Assembly: GCF_004745075.1 (NCBI RefSeq) | Contig: NZ_RHFH01000016.1 | Span: 1 to 63,807, forward strand | Source: Brevibacterium sp. S111 | GTDB lineage: Bacteria; Actinomycetota; Actinomycetes; Actinomycetales; Brevibacteriaceae | Length of the DNA: 63,807 bases | Reading direction: 5' to 3' | In this document: piece after piece, positions 7,991 through 15,880 of the stretch | Layout: every line of letters starts with the position of its first letter | Position numbering within the stretch: the first letter of the stretch is position 1 | Made by a program: the position numbers and the translations under genes | The notes under the pieces: generated by a model | The model's input: the letters and a program-made list of their open reading frames with translations, nothing else | What the model was told of the DNA's origin: nothing | Databases searched by the model: none

Positions 7991-9385
7991 TCAGTGTCTG
8001 CGAGTGAGGTATTCGGCGACCTGGAAGGCCATCTCGAGCGACTGATCGTGATTGAGCCGCGGATCGACGAGGGTTTCGTAGCGGCGGCGAAGACCTTCGT
8101 CATCGATCTCGGTGGCGCCGCCCATGATCTCGGTGACGTCGTCGCCTGTGAGCTCGATGTGCAGTCCGCCGGGGATCGTGCCCGCATCGCGGTGCGCATT
8201 GAAGAAGCCTTCGACCTCGGCCATGACGTCCTCGAAGCGACGAGTCTTGTACCCCGTGTTCGAGGTGATGGTGTTCCCGTGCATCGGATCGCACACCCAG
8301 GTCACGTGCGGCAGCTGGTCACCGATTCCGGCGAGCAGCGCGGGCAGTGATTCGCCGATCTGACCGGCACCCATGCGAGTGACGAAGGTCAGACGACCGG
8401 GCTCGGCATCCGGGTCGAGCTTCTCGGCCAGGGCCAGAGCATCATCGGCCGTGGCCGTGGGGCCGAGCTTGACGCCGATGGGGTTGCGGACCTTGGACAG
8501 GAAGTCGACGTGTGCGCCGTCGACCTCACGAGTGCGTTCGCCGATCCACAGGAAGTGCCCGGATACGTCGTAGGCTTCGCCCGTCCGGGAGTCGATGCGA
8601 GTCAGCGCGCGTTCGTATTCGAGGAGGAGCGCCTCGTGGGCGGCATAGAACTCGGTGGTCTTGAGCGCGTCGAAGTCGGCTCCGCAGGCATCCATGAAGC
8701 GAATGGCGCGGTCGATCTCGGCGGCCGTCTGCTCGTAGCGCTGGTAGCCGGGATTCGAGGCGAGGAATCCCCGATTCCAATCGTGGACGAACCGCAGGTC
8801 GGCGAATCCGCCCTGCGTGAAGGCGCGAATGAGGTTCAGCGTCGACGCGGACACGTGGTAGGCCTTGAGCAGTCGTTCCGGGTCGTGGCGTCGGGATTCT
8901 TCGGTGAATTCGTAGCCGTTGACGATGTCGCCGCGGAACGACGGCAGGGTCACTCCATCTCGGGTCTCCATATCCGCTGAGCGGGGCTTCGCGAACTGGC
9001 CGGCCATGCGTCCGATCTTCACCACGGGCATCGATCCGCCATAGGTGAGCACGGCTGCCATCTGCAGCACAGTCTGGACCCGGGCTCGGATCTTGTCCGC
9101 TTGGGCTCCGTCGAAGGATTCGGCGCAGTCGCCGCCGGCGAGGACGAAAGCCTCCCCACGCGAAGCCGCGGCGATACGCTGCTTGAGCACATCGGCTTCT
9201 CCGGCGAAGACGAGCGGAGGAGAGGTGCGCAGGTCTGTGAGCACCTCGTCGAGCGCGGCACTGTCGAGATAGGTCGGCTGCTGCTTCGGATCCATTTCGC
9301 GCCAGTCATCGAGACCGCGCAGATTGTCATTGCCGGCAGCGGCGATTTCTCTGTTGGACAGGACCGGATCGGTGTGGAGGCTCAA
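7991..9385 (-). CDS. aroG: class II DAHP synthase (shikimate pathway entry)
   Basis: Condenses phosphoenolpyruvate and erythrose 4-phosphate to DAHP, the first step of aromatic amino-acid synthesis. The plant-like class II signatures are clear: AGGDCAESF, KIGRMAGQFAKPRS, LWIGERTR, GVKLGPTA and WVCDPMHGNT. About 464 residues, normal for the class. I place the start at the TTG at 9385, ten bases past the stop of the upstream DUF151 gene. The longer frame to 9511 would run over the 3' end of that gene. A GAAAG lies upstream as a weak Shine-Dalgarno. In mycobacteria aroG sits beside pknL and is regulated by chorismate mutase binding and aromatic amino acids. Confidence 0.93.
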   Translation of the reverse strand: MSLHTDPVLSNREIAAAGNDNLRGLDDWREMDPKQQPTYLDSAALDEVLTDLRTSPPLVFAGEADVLKQRIAAASRGEAFVLAGGDCAESFDGAQADKIRARVQTVLQMAAVLTYGGSMPVVKIGRMAGQFAKPRSADMETRDGVTLPSFRGDIVNGYEFTEESRRHDPERLLKAYHVSASTLNLIRAFTQGGFADLRFVHDWNRGFLASNPGYQRYEQTAAEIDRAIRFMDACGADFDALKTTEFYAAHEALLLEYERALTRIDSRTGEAYDVSGHFLWIGERTREVDGAHVDFLSKVRNPIGVKLGPTATADDALALAEKLDPDAEPGRLTFVTRMGAGQIGESLPALLAGIGDQLPHVTWVCDPMHGNTITSNTGYKTRRFEDVMAEVEGFFNAHRDAGTIPGGLHIELTGDDVTEIMGGATEIDDEGLRRRYETLVDPRLNHDQSLEMAFQVAEYLTRRH

Positions 9386-9395
9386 TGTTTCACTT

Positions 9396-9881
9396 TCATG
9401 GGTTTTCGGAGCCGGTTTCGAAGTCCTCGGCCGAAACGTTGTCGAGGAAGTCTCTGAACTGTGCGACTTCCTCTTCATCGGCTTCGGGGGCTTCGATTCC
9501 GGATTCTTCAAGCAATTGGGATTCGACGTAGACGGGGCAATCGGCGGTCAACGCCAGTGTCACCGCGTCCGAGGGACGTGCGGAGATCGACTTCCCGTCA
9601 TTCGTGTGCAGTTCCGCCAGGAAGATCTGACCGTCTTTGCCGGTGATCGTGACGTCTGTCAGCTCTGCCTCGTACTTGGTGAGCACGTCGAGCAGCAGAG
9701 CATGCGCCATCGGACGCGGCGGAGTCAGACCCCGTTGCGCGATCGACAGAGCATTGGCCTCGATCGCACCGACCCAGATCGGCAGATAGTACGCGGGCTC
9801 GCTGGCTTTGAGCAGGAGGATCGGTTGATTGGCGGGCATTTCGATGCGGACGCCGACAACCTCGACTTCAACTTTTGACAT
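9396..9881 (-). CDS. bifunctional nuclease family protein (DUF151)
   Basis: A 161-residue protein of the DUF151/bifunctional nuclease family, equivalent to mycobacterial Rv1829. The first 130 residues hold the family core (ILLLKASEPAYYLPIWVGAIEANA, and DGKSISARPSDAVTLAL). The C-terminus is acidic. It follows the GarA-like gene in the same direction with a 10-base gap; gcvH, garA and DUF151 form the conserved actinobacterial block. The MerR regulator that usually sits between garA and DUF151 in mycobacteria is absent here. Nuclease activity has been shown for a plant relative; its role in actinobacteria is unknown. Confidence 0.85.
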   Translation of the reverse strand: MSKVEVEVVGVRIEMPANQPILLLKASEPAYYLPIWVGAIEANALSIAQRGLTPPRPMAHALLLDVLTKYEAELTDVTITGKDGQIFLAELHTNDGKSISARPSDAVTLALTADCPVYVESQLLEESGIEAPEADEEEVAQFRDFLDNVSAEDFETGSENP

Positions 9882-9891
9882 TATCCCCCGG

Positions 9892-11037
9892 TCAGGAGCG
9901 CGGACGCTGCTGGAAGATCATTCGGAACTTACCGATCTGCACATCGGCTCCGTTCTGCAGTTCGATGGAGTCGATGAGTTGCCGGCCCACATACGTACCG
10001 TTGAGCGAACCGGTGTCCCGCAGTGTGAAGCCGCTGGGAGTCCGGATGAACTCGGCATGCTTACGCGAGACGGTGACGTCATCGAGGAAGATGTCCGCGT
10101 TCGGACTGCGTCCCACGGTCACCACATCGGTGTCGAGCAGAATCTGTGAGCCCGAGTCCGGTCCCGACACGACGACGAGGAGAGCATCGGCGTCCTGCAG
10201 ACCTTCGAGGTCGGGCACCGGCTGGATCTCACCGGTATGCGGATCGAGGATGCCCTGGAACTGCTGGCTGCCCGAATCGCTCATCTGGTCGCGTTGTCCT
10301 CCGGCCGGAGCCCCCTGAGGCTGGCCAGACTGCGGTTGGCCCGATTGGGGTTGGCCGGACTGCGGCTGGCCGTAATTGCCAGGTTGGGGCTGGTTGCCCG
10401 GTTGGGGCTGGTTGCCCTGCGGCTGGCTGGGATCGTACTGACCGGCGCCGTTGTAACCGTATTGCTGCTGGCCCTGGCTCCCCTGGGGCTGGCTACCCTG
10501 CGGCTGGCCGGACTGCGGCTGTCCATAGCCCTGCTGAGGATACTGGTTCTGCGGCGGCTGATACTGCGGCTGTCCCTGACTGCCCTGGCCGTTGTTCGCA
10601 TAGGGCTGGTTGGCCGGCTGGGAGGCCCCGAAGTTCTGGGCGTTGCCATAGTTCTGGCCACCCTGCGGGGTGCCGCCGAAGTTCTGACCGCTTTGTGGAG
10701 TGCCGCCGTACTGCTGTTGTCCGTTGCTGTACTGCTGGCTGGCCTGTGGAGTGCCCCCGTACTGCTGACCACCTTGTGGGGTGCCGGCGTACTGCTGACC
10801 ATTGCCGGCCTGCTGGCCGTTGCCGTACTGCGGTGCCTGCGGGGCGCCGTCGGCAGGCTGCTGCCCGAAGGGAGGGGTGTTCGGCTGACCGTTCGGGTCG
10901 ACCTGCTGATTCACGCGGGTCGCCGAGTCGTCGCCGCTGCCGGCGCCGAACGGAAACTTCTTCGACTGCGGCACCTGACCGTTGTCGTACCAGGGCTGCG
11001 AGGGGGTCGGACGATTCTGATCGTTATTCTGCGACAT
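9892..11037 (-). CDS. garA: GarA/OdhI-like FHA protein with long Gln/Gly/Pro-rich N-terminus
   Basis: The C-terminal 90 residues are a forkhead-associated domain (GRSPNADIFLDDVTVSRKHAEF, then GSLNGTYVGRQ and QIGKFRMIF) closely similar in order and motifs to mycobacterial GarA. GarA/OdhI binds and inhibits 2-oxoglutarate dehydrogenase, controlled by phosphorylation of an N-terminal ETTS motif. Here residues 1 to about 265 are instead a disordered Gln/Gly/Asn/Pro/Tyr-rich region with repeats such as GGTPQGGQ and QPQSGQPQ, and I see no ETTS-like site. The protein is 381 residues against about 160 for GarA. Its start overlaps the gcvH stop (TAATG) with GAGGAGG upstream, so it is coupled to gcvH. 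Function by orthology is likely; the N-terminal region is unusual. Confidence 0.85.
   Translation of the reverse strand: MSQNNDQNRPTPSQPWYDNGQVPQSKKFPFGAGSGDDSATRVNQQVDPNGQPNTPPFGQQPADGAPQAPQYGNGQQAGNGQQYAGTPQGGQQYGGTPQASQQYSNGQQQYGGTPQSGQNFGGTPQGGQNYGNAQNFGASQPANQPYANNGQGSQGQPQYQPPQNQYPQQGYGQPQSGQPQGSQPQGSQGQQQYGYNGAGQYDPSQPQGNQPQPGNQPQPGNYGQPQSGQPQSGQPQSGQPQGAPAGGQRDQMSDSGSQQFQGILDPHTGEIQPVPDLEGLQDADALLVVVSGPDSGSQILLDTDVVTVGRSPNADIFLDDVTVSRKHAEFIRTPSGFTLRDTGSLNGTYVGRQLIDSIELQNGADVQIGKFRMIFQQRPRS
10290..10935 (-). repeat. degenerate short repeats coding for the GarA-like low-complexity region
   Basis: In-frame repeats with a 15-base flavour (for example GGACTGCGGCTGGCC and relatives) give serial QPQSGQ and GQQYGGTPQ motifs. 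Codon choice is repetitive enough that slippage or unequal exchange probably built the tract. Confidence 0.65.
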
Positions 11038-11441
11038 TATGCCTCCTCGCTCTGAATGAGCTCTTTGTATTGCTCGCTGTCCATCAGCGATTCGACCTGC
11101 TCAGGTTCGCTGAGTTCGACAAGGTACATCCACCCGTCTTCGAAGGGCGATGAATTGACGATCTCCGGTGAGTCGTCGAGCGACTCGTTGACCTCGGTGA
11201 CGGTCCCGGAAACTGGGGAGATGAGGTCTGAGACGCTCTTCGTGCTTTCGACTTCGCCGCAGGACTCACCAGCAGCGATCGAATCACCGACGGCAGGCAG
11301 ATCGACATAGACGACATCGCCCAGCTGCTCCTGTGCGAAATCAGTGATACCCACACGGACAACCGCATTGTCCTCCGTAGTCGCAATCCACTCATGGTCG
11401 CGCGAGTACCGCAAAGACACTGGATAATCCAGATCTGCCAT
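11037..11441 (-). CDS. gcvH: glycine cleavage system H protein
   Basis: The lipoylated carrier of the glycine cleavage complex, shuttling the aminomethyl group between P and T proteins. The lipoyl-lysine motif is ESTKSVSDL near residue 65, and GVTDFAQEQLGD-type text (GITDFAQEQLGDVVYVDLP) is typical. Length 134, normal. I chose the ATG at 11441 because GAGGAG lies five bases upstream and the protein then starts MADLDYPVSLRYSRDHEW. A longer frame to 11471 adds ten residues with no support. It heads the gcvH-garA-DUF151 block; the other gcv genes are not in the window. Confidence 0.93.
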   Translation of the reverse strand: MADLDYPVSLRYSRDHEWIATTEDNAVVRVGITDFAQEQLGDVVYVDLPAVGDSIAAGESCGEVESTKSVSDLISPVSGTVTEVNESLDDSPEIVNSSPFEDGWMYLVELSEPEQVESLMDSEQYKELIQSEEA

Positions 11442-11610
11442 GTCGACTCCTCTAGTTTGTCGGTGTACCAAGCATAGCCGCCTGGTCCACTTTCATAACA
11501 ATCACGAAACGGAAATGTTACCGAGTCACCGAAACTGGCGACGCCAGCCCCTGGTTCTTCGGTATCCACCTGGGATGATACCTGCTTTTCGAAGGTCACG
11601 GAACGTGGTT

Positions 11611-11638
11611 TTGGCAGTTGGCCCCTGATCGGTATAAG
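11611..11638 (+). promoter_or_regulatory. promoter of the tRNA-Pro gene
   Basis: TTGGCA at 11611-11616 and TATAAG at 11633-11638 are separated by 16 bases. The distance to the tRNA 5' end (11672) leaves a leader of about 27 bases. This is one of the better sigma70-type matches in the window. Confidence 0.6.
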
Positions 11639-11671
11639 CTGGTTCTCGTTGCCCACGAGGGAGTACGGTAA

Positions 11672-11745
11672 CGGGCTATGGCGCAGCTTGGTAGCGCGCT
11701 TCACTGGGGGTGAAGAGGTCGTGGGTTCAAATCCCGCTAGCCCGA
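11672..11745 (+). tRNA. tRNA-Pro (anticodon GGG)
   Basis: A full cloverleaf can be drawn. Acceptor arms CGGGCTA (11672-11678) and TAGCCCG (11738-11744) pair perfectly, with discriminator A at 11745. The anticodon stem CTTCA/TGAAG encloses the loop CTGGGGG, giving anticodon GGG at 11706-11708. The T arm carries TTCAAAT. The 3' CCA is not encoded and must be added enzymatically. Confidence 0.95.
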
Positions 11746-11752
11746 CGCTCGA

Positions 11753-11800
11753 ATGTGTCGCGGCATCGTTCACTCGATGACGCGGCACATTTTTTCTTTT
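11753..11800 (+). terminator. terminator of tRNA-Pro
   Basis: Arms 11753-11768 and 11775-11790 form a 16-base stem with one mismatch and one wobble around a 6-base loop. It is followed by TTTTTTCTTTT, unusually T-rich for this genome. It begins eight bases after the tRNA. Confidence 0.85.
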
Positions 11801-12028
11801 CCCGCCCGTCTCCTGGCTTTCTGCGGCATCCAATCTGTCGCAAAGCAGCTTTATTCGACTCCGCGCTTCTCACCCACCACTTTTCGTACACCTCATCAGT
11901 TTCGAACCCGATGGGATGTACGAAATGTGACAGACGGGCGCACCAAACCTGGTCGGCACGGCAGGCGGGCGCAGCCAACCGGTCGATCCTGCCGCGAATC
12001 GTGTGGCCTGTGCGGTCGAGGTCGAAGC
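11801..12028. other. gene-free spacer with a strong hairpin
   Basis: No coding signal is seen. TTTCGTACA at 11882-11890 is mirrored perfectly by TGTACGAAA at 11917-11925. Counting inner bases, the stem reaches 16 pairs with one mismatch and one wobble. It lies about 100 bases beyond the stop of the MFS gene, read on the minus strand. Without a T run it is either a weak terminator or a structured 3' element. The GC content is lower than in the surroundings. Confidence 0.4.
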
Positions 12029-13336
12029 TCAGTTTCGGCCGGCCCCGGGTACGTCGAGCCTGCGGGCGAAGACGACGGTGAGCACGCCGACGAGGACGAG
12101 CAGCCCGAGGCCCCAGCGCAGTCCTGCCTCGGTGGCGATGACGCCGACCAGCGGACTCGTGCCGAGGTAGCCGACACGCATCAGCCAGTTCACCAACGTC
12201 ACTCCCCCGGCCCGTCCTACACCGGGCAACCGTGCAGCCGCCCCGAGGGCGCCGGGCACGAGCGTCGCCGAACCGTAGCCGAGCAGTACCATCCCGATGA
12301 GCAGCATGACCGGCTCCTGCGCGAACACTGCGCCGATCCCGCCGATGCCGATGAGTCCGCCGCCGATCCGGGCAATCCGTCCGGCACCGAACCGCGTCAC
12401 CAGGACGTCCCCGCTGAACCGGCCGAGGCACTGGCTGCCGATGACGATGCTGAAGGCGATACCCGCCGAGGCGGCCGGAACGTTCGCGAACTCGACGGCG
12501 GCCAGTCCCGCCCAGTTGTTCGCGATGTCTTCCACCGCGGCCCCGCAGATCGCGACGATCGCCAACGGCAATGCTGCGAGAAGGACCGCGCGCTTCGATC
12601 GGCCGGCCCGTGACGACGCCTCCGACCACGATTCCTCCGACGACCCGTCCGACTCCTTTCCCCTGCCGGCTTCGCCCCTGGCAGCATCTCGCGCACCGGA
12701 GTCTTCCCGCGAATCATCGCCCACGGGTCCGTCGGCATCCGAATCGATCACTCGCCGAGGCGACGCGGCGTCGCGGATGAGCCGGCGTCCGATCATTGTG
12801 AGGACCACCGCGATGAGGGCGACGACCGCCAACCACGCCCGCATGTCCGCGCCCGAGCTCGCCGCGGCCGTGGCGGCGGCGCCGCTGAGCAGTCCGCCGA
12901 GGCTCCACAGCGCGTGCATCGAGGACAGGATCGTGCGTTCGAGCTTCTCCTGCACAGCGATGCCGACGACGTTCTGGGCAACATCGACGATCGCGTCACA
13001 GCAGCCCAGCAGCAACAGGCACAGTGCCATCATCACGCCGTTGACCGACCACGCGGTCGCGGCAGCGGCCGCACCGAGGAACACCGTCCCGCCGATCACG
13101 ACCCGGTGAGCTCCGAAGCGGGCGATGAGCGCGGCCGGCAGCGCTGAGGACAGCAGCGAGCCCACCGCGAAGCAGGCGACGACGAGTCCGAACTGCCAGG
13201 AGCTCAGTCCCAGCCGTTCGACGAGGAGCGGATACCAGGTCAGAAGCCCGGCGAAGACGGCCCCGTTCCCAGCGAAGTAGAGGCCGACGCCGGCGGCTGC
13301 CCGCGGACCGGGTCCGTGCCCGCCGCCTACCGGCAC
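12029..13336 (-). CDS. MFS transporter
   Basis: A 435-residue major facilitator superfamily carrier with twelve probable membrane segments. The first half begins YFAGNGAVFAGLLTWYPLLVERLGLS and includes a motif-A-like loop at PAALIARFGAHRVVIGG. The central cytoplasmic loop (about 180-245) is expanded and highly charged, rich in Asp, Ser, Glu and Arg. The substrate cannot be predicted. The start is the GTG at 13336; no better start lies in frame, and its Shine-Dalgarno is weak. It follows the NhaD-type antiporter gene after 43 bases and is probably cotranscribed with it. Confidence 0.8.
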   Translation of the reverse strand: MPVGGGHGPGPRAAAGVGLYFAGNGAVFAGLLTWYPLLVERLGLSSWQFGLVVACFAVGSLLSSALPAALIARFGAHRVVIGGTVFLGAAAAATAWSVNGVMMALCLLLLGCCDAIVDVAQNVVGIAVQEKLERTILSSMHALWSLGGLLSGAAATAAASSGADMRAWLAVVALIAVVLTMIGRRLIRDAASPRRVIDSDADGPVGDDSREDSGARDAARGEAGRGKESDGSSEESWSEASSRAGRSKRAVLLAALPLAIVAICGAAVEDIANNWAGLAAVEFANVPAASAGIAFSIVIGSQCLGRFSGDVLVTRFGAGRIARIGGGLIGIGGIGAVFAQEPVMLLIGMVLLGYGSATLVPGALGAAARLPGVGRAGGVTLVNWLMRVGYLGTSPLVGVIATEAGLRWGLGLLVLVGVLTVVFARRLDVPGAGRN

Positions 13337-13379
13337 ACCGGACCCGCCAATCGACGCACCTGCCTCACCTCGCCGAGGC

Positions 13380-14771
13380 TCATGAGCCGGAGGAGACCTT
13401 CGCCCCGCGCAGGTCGCGTCCGGCCTGCCCGAGGATGAGCAGTCCGAGGAGCACGCCCAGCAGAGGCAGCCAGATGCCGTCCGTCATGAAGATGAGCACC
13501 ATCGAAGCGAGGATCGGCACGAGGCGGCGCAGCGACCACCAGACGTAGCCGCCGAAGCTCGGCATGGCCACATTCGCAGAGTCGGCCACGGACTTGACCA
13601 TGAAGTTCGGTCCATTGCCGATGTAGGTCACGGCTCCGCCCATGACTGCGCCGAGGGAGACCGCGATGAGCAGGGTCTCGGCGACGCCGGCGACCTGCGG
13701 TTCGCCGGGAACCTGAGAGGCCATCTCGAAGAAGGTGACATAGGTCGGCGCATTGTCGAGCACCGAGGACAGCCCGCCGGTGAAGACGAACAGCGAGATC
13801 TCGTTGAGCGGTATCTTGTGCGCGACCTGGCTGAGGTACTGCAGCGCCGGCATCATCGTGAGGAAGATGCCGATGAAGAGGGCACCGACTTCGAGGATCG
13901 GCGTCCAGGTGAACTTGTTGAGGTTGAATCTTGCGCCCCGGTCGCCGACGAGGAACGACGTGACCGCCGAGCCGAGCATGACGAGCTCGCGCCAGGGCAC
14001 ATAGTCGGCGAACGTCGCGTGCCCGGTTTCGACCGCGTGCATGTCGACCGAGGGGATGAAGGCGACGGCGAGGATGATGATCGCCAGGAAGATCAGACCG
14101 CTGGCCCCGCGCAGACCGAGTTTGGTCACGTACTCGGCGTCCTTCGCCAGAGCCTCCTCCGGCTCTCGCGCATACATCTTCGTGTCGAGGGCGAAGTAGC
14201 TGATGAGCAGCAAGACGTTGACGAACAGCCAGTACGGCCACAGTCCGAAGGTCCATTCGAACGGCACACCGCGCAGCATGCCGAGGAACAGCGGCGGATC
14301 GCCCAGCGGCGTGAGCAGACCGCCGCAGTTCGCGACGATGAAGATCGTATAGATGACCGTGTGGGTCCGGTGTCTGCGGTCCTGGTTCGTGTTGAGGATC
14401 GGTCGGATGAGCAGCATCGCCGCACCCGTGGTGCCGATGAAGGAGGCGAGCACACCACCGACGGCGAGGAAGATCGTGTTGTTCCTCGGCGTCGCTTTGA
14501 TGTCGCCGACGAGGAAGATTCCGCCCGAAGCGACGAACAGACTGCCGATGAGCACGATGAACTGGAAATATTCGAGGAGCGCATCGATGACGGTGGTCGC
14601 CTCTCCGCCGATGAGGAACCAGACCGCGATCGGCACGCCGAGGACGAGCGCGACGATGAGTTTGACGAGGTTGCGATCCCAGATCTTCTCAGTAGCCGGG
14701 ATCAAGGGGAGCACCGCGATGCACCCGAGCAGCAGAACGAACGGAATGATGCTCCACCAGGCCACGACCAT
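13380..14771 (-). CDS. NhaD-type sodium:proton antiporter (CitMHS superfamily)
   Basis: A 463-residue ion transporter with about twelve hydrophobic segments. GTTGAAMLLIRPIL and NCGGLLTPLGDPPLFLGML are the paired half-helix motifs typical of NhaD/ArsB-type carriers; the TPLGDPP text matches NhaD. The expected activity is Na+ or Li+ extrusion against protons. The start ATG has AAGGAGGG upstream. It heads a two-gene unit with the MFS gene. Its upstream region carries the tandem array at 14896-15118. Confidence 0.85.
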   Translation of the reverse strand: MVVAWWSIIPFVLLLGCIAVLPLIPATEKIWDRNLVKLIVALVLGVPIAVWFLIGGEATTVIDALLEYFQFIVLIGSLFVASGGIFLVGDIKATPRNNTIFLAVGGVLASFIGTTGAAMLLIRPILNTNQDRRHRTHTVIYTIFIVANCGGLLTPLGDPPLFLGMLRGVPFEWTFGLWPYWLFVNVLLLISYFALDTKMYAREPEEALAKDAEYVTKLGLRGASGLIFLAIIILAVAFIPSVDMHAVETGHATFADYVPWRELVMLGSAVTSFLVGDRGARFNLNKFTWTPILEVGALFIGIFLTMMPALQYLSQVAHKIPLNEISLFVFTGGLSSVLDNAPTYVTFFEMASQVPGEPQVAGVAETLLIAVSLGAVMGGAVTYIGNGPNFMVKSVADSANVAMPSFGGYVWWSLRRLVPILASMVLIFMTDGIWLPLLGVLLGLLILGQAGRDLRGAKVSSGS

Positions 14772-14895
14772 CCGCGGACCCTCCTTCTCTTACTGTCGAC
14801 GAGCGCTCTCGTCCTGTCGACGCTGACAGAGCACCACTCTACTGAACCACGAGACAGGTTCCATCCTCGACTTGCCAGGTGGACGGAAACCTCCC

Positions 14896-15118
14896 GAGGC
14901 CGCTCACCACGGCGATTGCCGGACACGCGCACCTCGCCGAGGCGGCCCACCGTAACCGGGTAAGTACACGACAGCTTCACCGAGGCAGCCCACTCTGACC
15001 GTGTCAGTCCGACACATCACCGAGGGGGCCCACTGTGACAGCGTCAGTGCACTACTCCGCGCTGAGGGTGCCCACTCTGACTGCGTCAGACCGACACGTC
15101 ACTGAGGGTGCCCACACG
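14896..15118. repeat. intergenic tandem array, about 42-bp period, six copies
   Basis: Copies begin with GAGG at 14896, 14939, 14982, 15022, 15064 and 15104 (steps 43, 43, 40, 42, 40). Each carries a core of the form GAGGNNGCCCAC followed by a TGACNGNGTCAG-like dyad and CGACAC...CACC. The outer copies have diverged. The array fills most of the 372-base gap between nhaD (5' side) and the VTT gene (3' side), both on the minus strand. No CRISPR features are present. Confidence 0.8.
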
Positions 15119-15143
15119 CCGGTGCGCAACCCGGCACGGGGGC

Positions 15144-15686
15144 TCAGGCGCCGGTGGGTTCGGTATTCGACGGGTTCGGCCCCGCGTCCGAGCGGGTTCC
15201 GGCGGCCGCCTCGGTGGGTTCGGTCGGCTTCTTCAGTCCGATGACCAGACCAATGATGGCCAGGGCGAAGCACACGGCGAGCCCGACGGTGAGGCCGGGA
15301 GCTGCCTGATATCCGGCGGCAAGCGCTTTGAAGCCGATGAGTCCGACCGTCGAGTAGATCGTCGCCCACATCGCTCCGCCGACGGCGAGCGCCGGAAGGT
15401 ACCGCCGGTAGCTCATTCCCGTCGTCCCCGCTGCGAGGTTGAGCACGGTCTGCACACCGATCATGAGGAAGCTCACCGCGATCACCGGAGCGCCGAAGCG
15501 TTCGATCATGCCTTCGGCCTTCCGGTACTTCGATCCGGACATGATCTTGTCGACGCGTTCGATCTTGCGGATTCCGGTGCGTGCCAGACGCCCGAGCAGG
15601 AAGGTGCCGCCGGCACGGCAGATGATGATGCCGAACATGATCAGCCAGGTGACGGCGATCGGGAATGACCAGTCGAGGGGGTTCAT
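15144..15686 (-). CDS. VTT (DedA/SNARE-associated-like) membrane protein
   Basis: A 180-residue membrane protein resembling the VTT/DedA family. The first segment (ITWLIMFGIIICRAGGTFLLGR) contains the RAGGTFLLGRLA motif. FGAPVIAVSFLMIGVQTVLNLAAGTTGMSYRRYLPALAVGGAMWA matches the conserved VTT middle. The C-terminus is a soluble Ser/Pro/Thr tail. DedA proteins take part in lipid scrambling and membrane homeostasis. I chose the ATG at 15686 because GCAGGAGGAA lies upstream at good spacing; 15 extra codons to 15731 look non-coding. It is probably monocistronic. Confidence 0.75.
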   Translation of the reverse strand: MNPLDWSFPIAVTWLIMFGIIICRAGGTFLLGRLARTGIRKIERVDKIMSGSKYRKAEGMIERFGAPVIAVSFLMIGVQTVLNLAAGTTGMSYRRYLPALAVGGAMWATIYSTVGLIGFKALAAGYQAAPGLTVGLAVCFALAIIGLVIGLKKPTEPTEAAAGTRSDAGPNPSNTEPTGA

Positions 15687-15880
15687 CGGTGGGCGCGTTC
15701 CTCCTGCTCGGCATCGACGATTCGGCTCCACCCATCATACCCCTGTTAAGTTAGGTTCCCCTCACCAGACGATCGGTGGAGACCGATCTCACGCGTCGAG
15801 GCCGCTGGACCGACAAGCCCCAGACCGCTCAGTGCCCGCTCACCCAGCACCGGACCGCCGGGCAGACAGTCGACCACGGT

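Noticed and set aside
11672..11745. tRNA-Pro as an attB site with an integrated element
   Set aside because: No integrase, no duplicated tRNA 3' end, and ordinary genes on both sides.
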